Source of the DNA: Homarus americanus
Lineage: Eukaryota; Arthropoda; Malacostraca; Decapoda; Nephropidae
NCBI RefSeq assembly: GCF_018991925.1
Contig: NW_024753869.1
Coordinates: 26,001 to 90,000, forward strand
Length of the DNA: 64,000 nt
Direction: 5' to 3'
The position numbers and the translations under genes were made by a program. The notes under the pieces were generated by a model, which worked only from the letters and a program-made list of their open reading frames with translations, was not told where the DNA came from and made no database searches. Within the stretch, counting starts at the first letter, position 1; every line of letters begins with the position of its first letter. This document shows positions 45,488-57,612 of the stretch, in pieces.

Positions 45488-45560
<73 letters not shown>
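45488..45560. repeat. (GT)n microsatellite
   Basis: About 36 GT units with one TATG interruption. Confidence 0.97.
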
Positions 45561-45561
<1 letters not shown>

Positions 45562-45705
45562 ATCATATAAAAACTTGATCATATACACACGTGATCATAT
45601 AAATTGTTGATCATATAAACACGTGATTATATAAATACGTGATCATATAAACACTCAATCATATAAATTGTTGATCATATACACATTTGATCAGATAAAC
45701 AAAGA
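45561..45705. repeat. ~18-bp minisatellite with palindromic TGATCA
   Basis: Units of GTGATCATATAAACAC type, about eight copies. Most copies carry TGATCA, which is self-complementary. Confidence 0.9.
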
Positions 45706-45848
45706 CCTTAATAGATCTTTAATTACGAAGTTTTTTCCTTGAGTTTTTCACATACTTTAGATGATAAACAAAGAGTCTTAAGTAACGAGACCAAAACCGA
45801 GGACGATAACGAGTTCTCTATTCCTAAGTACTCAATACCTGTCTCGAG

Positions 45849-45879
45849 TAACCTAACCTAACCTAACCTAACCTAACCT
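45849..45879 (-). repeat. CCTAA (TTAGG) block
   Basis: Six units of AACCT. Confidence 0.93.
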
Positions 45880-46064
45880 TTCAGTAATCCAGTCATTCAC
45901 GCACTCCCCCAGTCATCCAATCACAGAGCCACCCATACCAGTCATCCAGCTAATGGTCATCTGACTCTCCAGTCATCCAGTCATTCCTCAGCGGCCAATC
46001 TATCAGCACAAGCCCAGCTATGTTAGCCAAGCACTCGACCACTCAGGTGATTGGCCAAGCTATC

Positions 46065-46460
46065 CCGAGTGTTAATGGGTCTTAATGGGTCTTAATGGGT
46101 CCTGTTCTCTTAATGGTTTTTAAACTTGATGGGTCCTAGTCTTAATGGGTCCTCTAGTCTTAATGGGTCACCTAGTCTTAATGTGTCACCTAGTCTTAAT
46201 GGGTCACCTAATCTTAATGTGTCACCTAGTCTTAATGTGTCGCCTTTTAATGTGTCACCTAGTCTTAATGAGTCACCTAGTCTTAATGTGTCACCTAGTC
46301 TTAATGGGTCACCTAATCTTAATGAGTCACCTATTCATAATGGGTCACCTAATCTTAATGAGTCACCTAATCTTAATGAGTCACCTAATCTTAATGAGTC
46401 ACCTATTCATAATGGGTCACCTAATATTAATGAGTCACCTAGCCATAATGGGGGCACCTA
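46065..46460. repeat. 18-bp minisatellite
   Basis: GTCTTAATGGGTCACCTA-type units, about 21 copies. The period is divisible by three, which opens frames (SLNGSP / LVLMGH) that are not genes. Confidence 0.96.
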
Positions 46461-46639
46461 TAATTGAAGCAAACTATAGCTGTCCACAGGAAGCTTACGA
46501 ATGAGGCCTTGGGTCAGTTTGCTAGCAGGACAGTATTGATTGATTGGCTGAAGGATACCGGAACAATTACTACTGATCTTTAGTATTTAATCTATCGTAT
46601 TTAATATTCTGATATTTCAAGGGATAATAACCTATCTAT

Positions 46640-46641
<2 letters not shown>

Positions 46642-46671
<30 letters not shown>
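46642..46671. repeat. (GA)n microsatellite
   Basis: About 15 GA units. Confidence 0.96.
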
Positions 46672-46674
<3 letters not shown>

Positions 46675-48554
46675 ACACACACTGGATGCCTCACAGTCCT
46701 GGGCAGCTAATTATACAGGTGGGTGATACAGTTCCATATATAGCTTCCAATTTTGTTTTGTAGCGTGTGTGTCATGTGACGTGTGTAAGGTGCGTGACGT
46801 GTGTGTGAGGTGTGTGACGTGTTTGACGTATGTACAGAGTATGTGGTATGTATCATCTCAAAAATATTTCATAAAGCAGTTTAAATCTTCAGAGTTTTTT
46901 GGAGAGACATCGAGCATTTTTGTCTTTATATTTACTTCCTTGTTCCTTATACTCTTTCTTTTTACGCTCTGTAATGTTCCTTTAAGAGACTCCGACAGGG
47001 AAGGAAGAGTCATTTTACTTGGCTTCGTATTGCACCTTTTTCCCTCCACTGCTGGGAGTTGTGGCGGTCTTTGTCATCAAGTGGTCAGAGACGTCATCAT
47101 CAGCTGTTAACATTACGAATCGCAACTCTCATCAACTCTCATATTGTTGGTCTCGCTTCTTACTCCACCTGCACTTCTCATATTTTCAGTAGTGTTTATT
47201 TTTTTCTTCCTCGTACGGGTCCCGAAACGCATCCAGGAGCTCTGTCACCAGAGTACCTAATTATTTATTATTTACCGTGGAGTGTTCAAGAAGTTATCTT
47301 TGGGATCCACACGCTAGTTCATCAGTGTTCGAGTTTATTATGCGGGGATGTTCGTTCCCACAAACAAGATCCACGGAGAAGTTATTCACTCAAGCCTTAT
47401 ATGTTTGTGACCCCGCCCACCCAGGCACAGGGCATTTTTATTGACCCACATCAAGGCCTGGGGGCGAAAATATAATAAAATAATAATTATAATTATGATA
47501 ATAATAATAATAATAAAAATAAAAATAGCAATAAAATTAATACAAACATATAAATATAAATAACAATGTTTTTATTGTACCAACATATGCGTCAAGGTGG
47601 GTTTTTTATGTTTTTACTTAGTGATGACAGATGTAGCTGATGAATTAACAATTTCTCTTCGTTTTCTTTCTTCCCTGACATAAGGACAGAGGAGTAGCCA
47701 GAACGCACAGCCCCAAAAAGTATCATTACCCCTGAGGTCGATATATTTCGTGAAGTGTTCGTCTGCTATAGTTTCCGAACGGTTGGTGTTTGTATTCACC
47801 ATTTTATCTACTGTGTGGTTCAAATTATCTGATAACACTTTCGTCCAGAATTTCAAAATGACTAATAAAGTAATTTTTATTCCTTCAGATACTTTATAGA
47901 TATATGTGTTGTGTATATTTGAATACTGTCAACCAGACACCCAATATATGACGATATACTGGAGGATATATCAAAACATCGCCCAGCGTTTCAGATTGTA
48001 AAGACGGGAAAAGTTAACCTCAGTGTCTTTGATTGAGGAACAGTTATTCAGAGTGACTTAAAACAGTATTACAAACAACGCCACATCACGCGAGACGTTA
48101 ACTTTTCCTGACTCTTTAGAAACACAACAGAATATAAATGTTTGGATAGTACCATATATACAGACAACACACAAAGAAAAACCGACACAATGCATACACA
48201 AAAATACAATAACATATACAGTATACAAAAAATACAACAGTATATAAAAAACCAAAAAACAACAACAGTCAACATACACGAAAATACAAAAGAAAAATAC
48301 AGAAAGATGCAGACAAACATTACATACAGAAACTATACACCAAAAGTACAACGACCATAGATAAAATAAATCAAGGAAAATACAGCAAATATATTCAAGT
48401 ATACAAAGAGCATTCACAAAGATACAAATTATACGAAAATTACTGATTATACATAAATAGTCATACAACACTGAATTTATATACACACAGACGCATAAAA
48501 TAAACGGAATCTTGTTTCATCCAAAGAATGAGTCAAAAATGTCAGTATTGATTG
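46672..48554. other. Spacer with two non-repetitive frames of unknown meaning
   Basis: A plus frame 47059-47475 (ends RRSYSLKPYMFVTPPTQAQG...) and a minus frame 47614-47856 (NTNRSETIADEHFTKYIDLR...) have balanced composition but match nothing I know. Both may be fragments of old mobile elements. An AT-rich (AATAAT) patch lies at 47470-47570. The rest is unremarkable. Confidence 0.3.
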
Positions 48555-48835
48555 AGTTAGGTTTGGTAAGGTTAGGTTAGGTTAGGTTAGGTTAGGTTAA
48601 GTAAAGTCCGATTAGGTCAGGCCAGGTTAGGTTACGTCGTGTTACTTTAGGTTATGTTAGGCTATGTTTGGCCAGATTAGATTAGATCAGCTTATGTTGG
48701 GTTAGATTAGATTAATTGGGGTTCGGTTAGGTTACTTTAGGTCAGCTTAAGTTAGGTTACGTTACGTTAGGTCATGTTAAGTTAGGATAGGTTAGGTTAG
48801 GTTAGGTTAGGTCAGGTTGTCAGGTTAGGTTAGAC
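48555..48835 (+). repeat. Degenerate TTAGG block
   Basis: Two near-pure runs (48570-48598 and 48786-48812) flank about 190 bp of diverged TTAGG-like pentamers (TTACG, TTATG, TTAGA). Confidence 0.93.
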
Positions 48836-50055
48836 TTTATTCCTGGCCGTAGTTCACCTGTTAATGACCGTCGATATAATCAGGTACACAGCTCCCGTTT
48901 AAGTTATAAGTTATAACTCCTAATGAGGTTAAATCATCCTCCTTAACGGATAAACTACACAAAACATCCAACACTGCTTTTATCCCAATCCAGGTCAACT
49001 ATCCAGCCACCAACACCACAGATTGAGTAGTCAGTCAGTCAGTCAGTCGGTTAGAAGCCAAAACAACCACTTCCCATTCTAACCTTAAAAACACTGTTGT
49101 ATTATTTACTCAATAAACCCCGGGAAGGTCAATACAATAGCTGTCATGATCATCTGGACACCTGGATACCTAACACCTCCATCCCCTGCTCGTGAAATAA
49201 TATGTACATAATCAGAACATCCAATTTAATGATTCAAAATAGCATATCATTAACACGAACTTAATTCACTTGAAAACCTACATTACTAAGATAAGCGGTA
49301 CACATACAATAGCCACTGGGCACGATCTACAAGCAAAAATTTTGTTGGATATACAGACAGACAGATGGAATAGCTGACTGTATTACTTTATCCCCCCGTC
49401 ATTTCAGGGAGCAGGGGATAACAAGACCCTCAAACATCATCTCCCAGTGCTCTCTAGCCATCAAGTAGAGGTAAAGAGCCACCCTTTTGAACCAGACAAA
49501 CTGGTAGTGGTAGAGGCTTTCTGTAGTGATATTTCCTAAAGATCACTATTCAGCTTGTAGTGCCATTCAATCAAATCTCCTTGGTGCCTTTATCAGCTCT
49601 CCTGTACTTGGCAAATCCTTTTCAACGACTTCAATAGCTCGGTTAATAAGCAGTGGTCAAAAACTTCCCTTGTAAATATAGAGTTTTAAGAGTGACACGA
49701 GATTGTTACCTCAATAGATACCAACGACCTGTATTTAGAACCAACAGACGTATGGTAATTATGTCAATGATATTTTTTTTTATATTATCATAAGAAAATT
49801 AACAAAAAAAATAAATAAATCTCGTTGATAAGAAAAAGTAGTAATGGTTCACTTATGTTTTTGTTAATTAAGCTCTTGTGTGTGATGTAGTAGCAGTGTT
49901 AATGGTTCGTCTACTACACTACGATATGACAAGTGACCCGTCAGTGGTGGTATGGGCTGGACGAGTCATTATGTCATTATAATCCCTCGGTTATTATTGG
50001 CGCTTAAAAATGAAGAACACAATTGTGCTTATCCAATGTCTCTCTAACGAAAACC
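48836..50055. other. Unique spacer, no gene recognised
   Basis: A short (GTCA)5 lies at 49031-49050. Otherwise nothing supportable. Confidence 0.4.
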
Positions 50056-50232
50056 TTCCACATTCACTCAGTTGTCCACACTCATTCAGTCGTCCACACT
50101 CATTCAGTCGTCCACACTCACTCAGTCGTCCACACTCATTCAGTCGTCCACACTCACCCAGTCGTCCACACTCATTCAGTCATCCACACTCACTCATTCG
50201 TCCACACTCACTCAGTCGTCCACACTCAGCTG
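50056..50232. repeat. 18-bp minisatellite CCACACTCATTCAGTCGT
   Basis: About ten copies. Period divisible by three keeps frames open (HSFSRP, HTHSVV), not genes. Confidence 0.95.
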
Positions 50233-51439
50233 AAGGTATACGTCCGTCACCGTCACCGTCACCTCTCGAGCCTCAACACACACCTACCGTACGCTTACTT
50301 CACCCCTCCCTTTTTTTGTTATATCCATCATTATCGTCCTGTTTTCATATTCATTCTTTTCTATACCATCGCATCATCATCACTTCCTCCTTGCCTTTAT
50401 TCCATATTAGTTTCTTCACAATTCCACAACTCTCAAACTTCATTTTCCGCCTCGTACACTCGTCTCGTCCACTAAGTCTATATCACCCGCCTCAACGCTA
50501 CTGGCCATCTTCTCAATATATCTTCATTTCTCTCAGTTGCATACATTAGCAAGACTCGCTCCTTCCCTCACCACACACCACTTCATATTATCCCTAACCC
50601 TCAGTGCTCCTTGTCACCTCTAACACGGATATCTCACCTGACTCCACGAACATTGACAACTCTTTAGGTTTCTTATTGCTTCACCCAGACACAGTCATCT
50701 TCCCTGGAAGTTCTTTATTCACAAACCACTCCAGGCATCAGCGCTCTGATGGTCTCGTGGAACCTTTCATGAGGATTTTATCTGTCGAGCTCAGCAGCAG
50801 AATAACTCACTAGTGCTTGCTAGTGTTGTATGGCTTAATCTCTCCTGAGCACATTATCTGTGTAGTCTTTATATTACGTCTTTATTTCACCTTATCACAA
50901 GACTGCACCTGAAGGAGGTGCCAACTCTTGCCTGGTAGTGACCCTAACCACTTGGCGTCAAATAAATAGAAGGTCAAGATATTATTATGATGAAACTATA
51001 TAAAGGAATATACAAGGCCGCAACCGCCGTTTTTTTTAAAGTGAGAAACAAACCCCTAAAGTTTTTCGTTTGTTACTCCACCACCACCAATGTATTTCAG
51101 TGGTTTTCGACCATATGAGAATAACACAAGGCCGCAAAACCAAGTTCCACAAGATAGACTTAACTAAGAGAATACGTTGGTACCAGTAATTCACCCCCCT
51201 CCCTCGGGGGTGCTTGCGGCCTTGTGCTTCTGAGGCCCTCTTATACCCAGAAGACCTCCTCATAGTGGAGCGCCCGGACCTATTTTCATTTAATGTTGTT
51301 GCAAAAGTTTAAAGGTTTGTATTAATTTGAAGGTTTTAGGCCTATCAAACAGTTACATTCCGAGTGAACCAGATAAATTATTTTCAAGCTGTTGTCACAG
51401 TTACACTTCCTTTATTTTTCAAAGGTTTTAGATTGTATT
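50233..51439. other. Pyrimidine-rich then unique spacer
   Basis: T/C-rich to about 50620; then ordinary sequence. AAGGCCGCAA and its reverse complement TTGCGGCCTT occur at 51017, 51130 and 51209. No gene. Confidence 0.4.
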
Positions 51440-51985
51440 AAAAACATATGAACATAAGAATGGAAGAAACTGCAGTAGGCCATACTAGCCTATACTGGGC
51501 AGTCCTGTTTACACCCATCCCCTATCGCTCATATATCTGTCCAACCTACAGTTGAAGCTATCCAGCGTGTTCGAGTAAATTGTTCCACTCATCCACTACT
51601 CTATTTCCAAACCAATGTTTACCTATCTCGCACATAAATCTAAATTTGTCAAATTTAAAACCATCGTTACGAGCTCGTTCCTGGTTGGATAATTTAAGTA
51701 CCTTTGTTTTTTCACATTTGTTTAACCCCGACTTCCATTTATACACCTCAATCATATCGTCCCTCACTCTACGTCTCTCGAAGGAGTGCAAATTAAGATG
51801 CTTTAATCTGTCTCTATACTCAAGGTTCCTAATGCCAGGGATTAGTCTTGTCATTCTCCTCTGAACTCTTTCTTGGGATTCGATATCCATTCTGTATCAC
51901 GGTGACCAGAACTGAACTGCATAATCCAAGTGAGGTCTCACAAGCTCAAGATATAGTTTTAGGATAACCTCGCTAGTCTTGTAAC
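51440..51985 (-). pseudogene. CR1-like LINE: C-terminal end of ORF2 plus 3' UTR
   Basis: On the minus strand: SEVILKLYLELVRPHLDYAV, QFWSP, an in-frame TGA, YRMDIESQERVQRRMTRLIP, RLKHLNLHSFERRRVRDDMI, NRVVDEWNNL. A deletion of about 24 bp plus a shift follows, then NTLDSFNCRLDRYMSDRGWV and TAA (51511-51509). The 3' UTR (GACTGCCCAGTATAGGCTAG) and the end CATTCTTATGTTCATATGTT resemble the octamer-like CATTCTATG tails of CR1 elements. It shares the RYMSDRGWV ending with the copy at 20465 and belongs to the same family. Dead and 5'-truncated. Confidence 0.88.
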
Positions 51986-53520
51986 TAACACAGTGTTTAC
52001 CTGTGAAAAGTGTTTAGCACCAGTGGAAGCAGGTGATTTGTGTCATCGGATTGCACCATGTACATAATATTAACCCTGTTGTACACTCTCACCCAAGACT
52101 TCTCGGACGCTATAAGCACTATGTAATCTGAAAAAAATAAACGAAGAATCTGAAGCCAGTCCCAGATGACAAGCCCCATTCTGCTCATTCTCACATTCAA
52201 CGTGCCCAGGTGTTGGAGAAGGTTTTGTTGACAGCGTACAACAGGTTCCTTTGTTCCTGCCTTCTGTTTCACTTAATTATCCCTCACTAAGCCCTGCCTC
52301 CTCTGGCCTATCACCCCGCCACGATATTGCGACAGTTAATAAAATAAAGCAATACAATAAACTCAACTCTTGTTCCACTATTCAAAATAAATGAAATGTT
52401 TCAGGAATCGATCACGTTCAGTAATTATTAAAAGTTTCCCCCACACCAATCTGTTTAGGGTTGGGGGAGGTTGTTGTTGGACGACTGACTGAAGTTACAC
52501 AAGTCTCAAAATCTTACCAACCCCGTCTGCTGTCGGATGCCCTCAAGACCCCGTCCATTGGGTGGCTGACGGAATATACCTTCATAGCGATACCAAAAAT
52601 TTAACTTTTCCATCAACTTGAAACGATATTGAAAAAATTTACTGCCTACCAGACTCCCTACAAGTAGTTACCATCTATTGAGGCCATCCCACCACGACGA
52701 GTAATAACAGGTGAACACAGGTATAATCTCTTGCTTTGATCCTCTCACTCACTTCATCATAAAGCCGCCGCTACTTGTGTAAGCTTCCCCTCACTCGTGA
52801 TGCCGTCCATAATCTGCATCATTCACTTGTTTCCCAGACCAACAGATGATGTGAACATTGGCTACACTTTCAGTAATATTTGATCTGCCATTCATCTGCT
52901 TTACGTTATTCTCTCCGTCGTTCTCTACCTATAACGTTCTTTCGTAATGATTCATCAACGCACATCAAAGTTGGGAGAGCATTAAGCTTCACAAAGTATC
53001 TAATGCATCCTGAGCTTGAGCCTGGGGCAACACTGTCAATAATAACGTCAACAGAAGCAGGACTGGATCCCTCACACACACACAGAGGGACATTAAACAG
53101 AGTCGTCAACTAGGACTTATGCTTCCATTTACCCAGCCAGCCTGAGCCTCACATACTCTACAGCACCGCCGTCTGCTGTCACTCTGTTGTTTACACTCGC
53201 TCATGTTCCTCTTTTCATGGCCCGTAAACTGTCGATATCTTGCCTGGTTTGCATCTCGCACCACCGCCTTCATTCTCGCCGTCAGGAGGGTTCATCACCA
53301 CACTGGACCCACGACTGAGTTAACGTGGTACAGGTATACGCCGTCTGAGCACACACTCGCCTTTGAATAATATACTGAATTAGTTGTACAGGTTAAATAA
53401 AGGATAATGAAATGAAGGAGGAAATAAGATTAAAGTAAGGTGACTTATTCAAGAGATGGATTTGACATTATTAAGAGCTACTCAGCGTTTGAGATTAAAT
53501 AAAAAGTTGAATAACTGCAT
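51986..53520. other. Unique spacer, no gene recognised
   Basis: Nothing supportable. Frames on both strands at 52880-53113 mirror each other and lack known motifs. Confidence 0.4.
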
Positions 53521-53529
53521 CAGGTCTTG

Positions 53530-53720
53530 AGGGAAGGAAGAGGAAGGGTGGGAAGGAGGGAGGGTGGGAAGGAGGGAGGGGGGGGGTGGGTGTTAGAGGA
53601 AGGGAGAGCGACGCTGGGACAGAAGTGATTCCACGCACGCACGCACACACGCAAGCACGCATGCAAGCACACATGCGCACGCATGCAAGCACACATGCGC
53701 ACGCATGCATACATGCATAA
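53530..53720. repeat. GGAAGGAGG run and (ACGC)/(CATG)-type repeats
   Basis: A G-rich patch at 53530-53600, then CACGCACGCACG and GCATGCAAGCACACATGCGC copies at 53632-53716. Confidence 0.85.
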
Positions 53721-54092
53721 AACTTATATATCACCAGTTACAAGTGTATAAGAATTACTCTAAGTAGACTTTTGTGGATAAGTGTGTGCAAATATTCTCT
53801 TCAATTCTTACTTTAAAATATACAATTATTCTCTAATCACAAGTTGTTATTTTAGTCTCTTTTTTTATTATATATACGAACTTACTCAAAACAGTCTAGT
53901 AATTCTTAAATTAATTTGTCTCTCTTGTAATTCTTGTGTATTATATTATTTATCACATTCATCACATTTTTTCTTCAGTCATTTTCCAAACATCTTCTTT
54001 ACTGGTCAATATAATTTGTCTCTGCCATACTGACACTGTGGGGAGGGAAGTATGGTGCCAAGGAGTGTGTCAGCACCACAGTGTTGAGAGAG
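53721..54092. other. AT-rich spacer
   Basis: No gene. Confidence 0.4.
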
Positions 54093-54245
54093 AATGATGA
54101 TGATGATGATGATAATGATGACAGTGAAAAAAAGTGATGATGATGATGATGATGGTGATAGTGAAAGAAAGTGATGATGATGATGATAGTGAGAGAAAGT
54201 AATGATGATGATGAGAGAAAATGATGATGATGATGATGCAGTGAG
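54093..54245. repeat. (GAT)n microsatellite with GTGAAAGAAAGT spacers
   Basis: Four or five GAT runs are separated by AGTGAGAGAAAGT-like segments, giving a ~40-bp super-period. Confidence 0.93.
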
Positions 54246-54529
54246 TGTGACAGGTAGTGACACCAAGACGAACATACTGAATAGGACTTAAAATATATTC
54301 ACAAAAGCTGAACATCGAGCCGACAACAGCCAGTCACTTGTTGTTGTCTCGTGTATTAGGGGACGGCTGATTCTTAGATCACACATGTGGAAATTTATTT
54401 AAGGTGTAGCAGTTGTCACCCCACACAGCCAATATACCAAGGTAGGCCAGAATGATCGGAAAATAGCGCCAATTGCTTACCACCTAGTTCGTAATTACTG
54501 CTTCGTAACAGAGGCAAACAGTATAAAGA

Positions 54530-54605
54530 AACTCGCATATAATTTCACCCGGCCGGGGAATCGAACTCGGGACCAGCCACCAAACATTACGCCATGGGTC
54601 ACCAA
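54530..54605 (-). mobile_element. tRNA-derived SINE fragment
   Basis: Minus strand: ATGGCGTAATGTTTGGTGGC, then CCCGAGTTCGATTCCCCGGC (B-box core GTTCGATTCC). The A box is weak and no tail is resolved. Confidence 0.5.
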
Positions 54606-55305
54606 ACATCAATAAGAAAATGACTCCTGTAATATAAGAATCTTCAACATAATGGTGGTGCTTGGCATAAAGAACACACACACACTTCTCTCCTACACAA
54701 GTTATTGGAGTATCTCACACAGGCTCACTGTTCGATGTGTTAATATAAATATACTGCTTAAGACGTAAAAAAAAAACACACTATGCATTATGACAAAAAA
54801 AAGAGGAAAGAATTTTTGGATCATTGTAGATAGTCACCACGCAACAAAGTTCTGCACATCGCCTGTTATACGGCGTTAACTAATTAATGGCCTTTGAGGC
54901 ACTTATGCTCTTAATGCAAGAGTCCAGAAGGCAAGAATGAACTCCGCATCTTCCCTGTTGGGCGCTGTAAACGCTTTTGCGCTTCGCCTTGCACAATGAT
55001 GCAAGTGTTTGCCCAATAAACTGGTCCCCTCGCGAGGTAAATCGAAAAAAAAATTATTCTAAGTTTATATTTCCCGCCGTCAGTCAAATTAGAGTCAGGA
55101 GCCTCTACCTCTAGCACTTGTGACTGTACCGGATGGACATACCTTCAGCTGGCTTCCGAGTCCTCTTGCTTGCATAATATTACTTCGAGTTACGAGTGAA
55201 ATAAACAGTCAATAAATGGGAGTGTGAGAGAGGAACACCTTGTATTACCTGCCCATATGACGTGGTGGGGAGGTATCCCTTCTGTCTCTACCTACCAGAT
55301 TTCAG
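54606..55305. other. Spacer, no gene recognised
   Basis: Nothing supportable. Confidence 0.4.
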
Positions 55306-55382
55306 CAACCTTTATTATGATGAATACTGACACACAGTTCCTGAGGCAAGAAGAGGACTTCCAGTACCACAGCGTGTCTGCG
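55306..55382 (+). CDS. Candidate first or internal coding exon
   Basis: CAGATTTCAG (AG at 55304-55305) is followed by ATG ATG at 55317 (MMNTDTQFLRQEEDFQYHSV then SA), ending at GCG|GTAAGT at 55382. The donor is strong apart from position -2. The peptide is polar and non-repetitive. An acceptor (CTTCATCCTCAG) 55 bp downstream would give a very short intron and a quick stop in phase 0, so a true partner exon is not established. No family is recognised. Confidence 0.25.
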
Positions 55383-55746
55383 GTAAGTCATTGATCATTG
55401 GTTTGAGTCGTGTGAGTCGCCAAATCTTCATCCTCAGTGTTACGGATCAGCGAGCAGTATCGCCTGACCCACTCGCCCTACTTCAACAAAAATTAACCCC
55501 ATGATTCCCTACACCTGGACTACGTGAGTGGGGACCACAACCCAATACTTTGAAGGGTACAATAGACGCCATCAAAGTATGTGAGTCACCGTGGCGAAAA
55601 TATTTTCAACCCAGGGAAGTGAACTCTGAAATTATGCCAATGAACCGTAACTTTCAAACTTTATACAACTACAACGTGGAAGCTGTCATCTCTCAGTTAG
55701 TTTAGTGTGGCGGTGGTGTTTCATGTATTATTAATTATTATTCATT

Positions 55747-55934
<188 letters not shown>

Positions 55935-56212
55935 ATCATCCATGTGTAATTTGCTGTTACTGTACATATTAGTTCAATGAATCTGTTTAAGTGTGTGGCT
56001 CCTTGTTCCTAAAATACAATTACATGGTCCAGCACTGTTGGCCCAAGATGTTAATATCATTAATATATAATTATACTGAAGAATTAAATACTAAGCGAAA
56101 AATGTCTATTGTACTAGAAGTTCATATTTATTACCGTCATTACTGAGACAAGAGGTAAAGGGAGAGCCTGGTGTGTGCCGACCAGAGTGATTCCGAGAAG
56201 AGGACACAAGTT

Positions 56213-56213
<1 letters not shown>

Positions 56214-56282
<69 letters not shown>
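56214..56282. repeat. (GA)n microsatellite
   Basis: About 34 GA units, roughly 90 bp upstream of the first tRNA-Cys gene. Confidence 0.98.
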
Positions 56283-56284
<2 letters not shown>

Positions 56285-56371
56285 GAAGACACAAGAACAT
56301 GGCCACGATAGATTCCAGAAGCTGACCCTAACTTTAATAAAGCAATCACTTGTTTACACTTAACTATGTCT

Positions 56372-56443
56372 GGGGGTGTAGCTCAGTGGTAGAGCATTCG
56401 ACTGCAGATCGAGAGGTCCCCGGTTCAATCCCGAGCGCCCCCT
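56372..56443 (+). tRNA. tRNA-Cys-GCA: tRNA-Cys (GCA), copy 1
   Basis: A 72-nt cloverleaf: acceptor GGGGGTG/CGCCCCC (one G-U), D arm GCTC/GAGC, anticodon stem TTCGA/TCGAG with loop CTGCAGA (anticodon GCA, cysteine), T arm CCCGG/CCGAG and discriminator T. The A box (TAGCTCAGTGG) and B box (GGTTCAATCCC) are present. One C-A mismatch lies in the T stem (50-64). No intron and no encoded CCA. A TTTTT pol III terminator lies at 56463-56467. It delivers cysteine to ribosomes at UGC/UGU codons. An identical copy lies 1.17 kb downstream. Confidence 0.95.
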
Positions 56444-56518
56444 ACCAACGTTATTATTATTATTTTTATTATTAAAACTTGTGACTGTCTATGTGTATGT
56501 GTATTTAACGTACATACA

Positions 56519-56580
56519 TGAGATGGCCGAGAATCGAACCCGGGTCATCCTCTTGGAATACAACTTTGCTCACCTCTGTG
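56519..56580 (-). mobile_element. tRNA-like B-box fragment
   Basis: Minus strand CCCGGGTTCGATTCTCGGCC with GTGAGCAAAGTTGTATTCCA upstream. Only the 3' half of a tRNA-like unit is seen. Confidence 0.35.
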
Positions 56581-56689
56581 TCAACATTATTAAGATTTAA
56601 TATGAATTTTGAGAGCAAATGCAAAATACCTAAACTGAATTATTAATGAAGATATAATCCCACTAATCCCACATCTTAGGAGTAAAGTC

Positions 56690-57420
56690 CCGAGTATTAA
56701 GAGTCTCGTCTTAAGTCAGGTCCAGAGTCCCAGGAGTCAAGTCTCATGTTAATTATTAAGTCTTTGGTCTCTCGACTCACAGTTATCATAAGTCTTCAGG
56801 CTCAAATCTCAAGTTCTCTAATCTCAAGTACCAAGTTCTAAAAGGTAGGCCATAAGTTCCAAAAGTCAAGCTTCAAGTTCTAAAATGCAAGCTTCAAATT
56901 TTAAAATGTCAAGCCTCAAGTTCCAAATGTCAAGCCTCAAGTTCCAAATGTCAAGCTTCAAGTTCCAAATGTCAAGCCTCAAGTACCAAATGTCAAGCTT
57001 AAAGTTCAAAATGTCAAGCTTCAAGTTCCAAATGTCAAGCTTCAAGTTTCAAATGTCAAGCTTCAAGTTCCAAATGTTCAAGCCTTAAGTCTCAAATCTC
57101 AGCAGTCAAGTGTTAAGTTGTCAAGTGTCAAGTCTCTTATACAAGGCCACATAGTCTCAAAAGGAGCCTTTAGTATAGAGTAAATTAAAACAACAAAACA
57201 GGTGGTGTATGAATCTAAGATGAACAACACATACCTGTCACCTCTCAATCAAGTCCGAGTTGAATTCCCAAGAAAATTTACATTCCCATGTCAAGTTCAT
57301 CTCTTCCCCAGTCAAGTCAAATTCATAAACACCCAAGGCAAGTCCCAAGTCTTAAATCATCAAGTCCCAAAGTCTAATTCTTAAGTCAATAAGTCGCAAG
57401 TCAAATCTCAAGTCATTTGG
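56690..57420. repeat. Degenerate AAGTC-rich DNA with a 21-bp minisatellite core
   Basis: At 56880-57075, TCAAGTTCCAAATGTCAAGC units repeat every 21 bp (about nine copies). Looser CAAGTC/CAAGTT motifs extend on both sides, filling the space between the two tRNA genes. Confidence 0.88.
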
Positions 57421-57540
57421 TTCAAGTACGACTCGAGGCAATAAAACACGGGTGTAAACTCGATCAATTTTATGTCTTGAAGAGTTGGGTCTGTGTATCA
57501 ATTGTGTTAAATTATAACTTTTTTACATCAGAGTATATCT

Positions 57541-57612
57541 GGGGGTGTAGCTCAGTGGTAGAGCATTCGACTGCAGATCGAGAGGTCCCCGGTTCAATCC
57601 CGAGCGCCCCCT
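57541..57612 (+). tRNA. tRNA-Cys-GCA: tRNA-Cys (GCA), copy 2
   Basis: Identical over all 72 nt to the gene at 56372, including the C-A mismatch in the T stem and the GCA anticodon. About 60 bp of 3' flank is also related (GTAACTGTCTATGAGTACGT versus GTGACTGTCTATGTGTATGT), so the pair arose by duplication of a longer segment. The first T4 run downstream is about 80 nt away (57693), weaker than in copy 1, so its transcript end is less clear. Confidence 0.94.

Noticed and set aside
47059..47475. 138-codon frame as a real gene
   Set aside because: Balanced composition but no domain, no splice signals and no supporting neighbour; noted only as an unknown frame.
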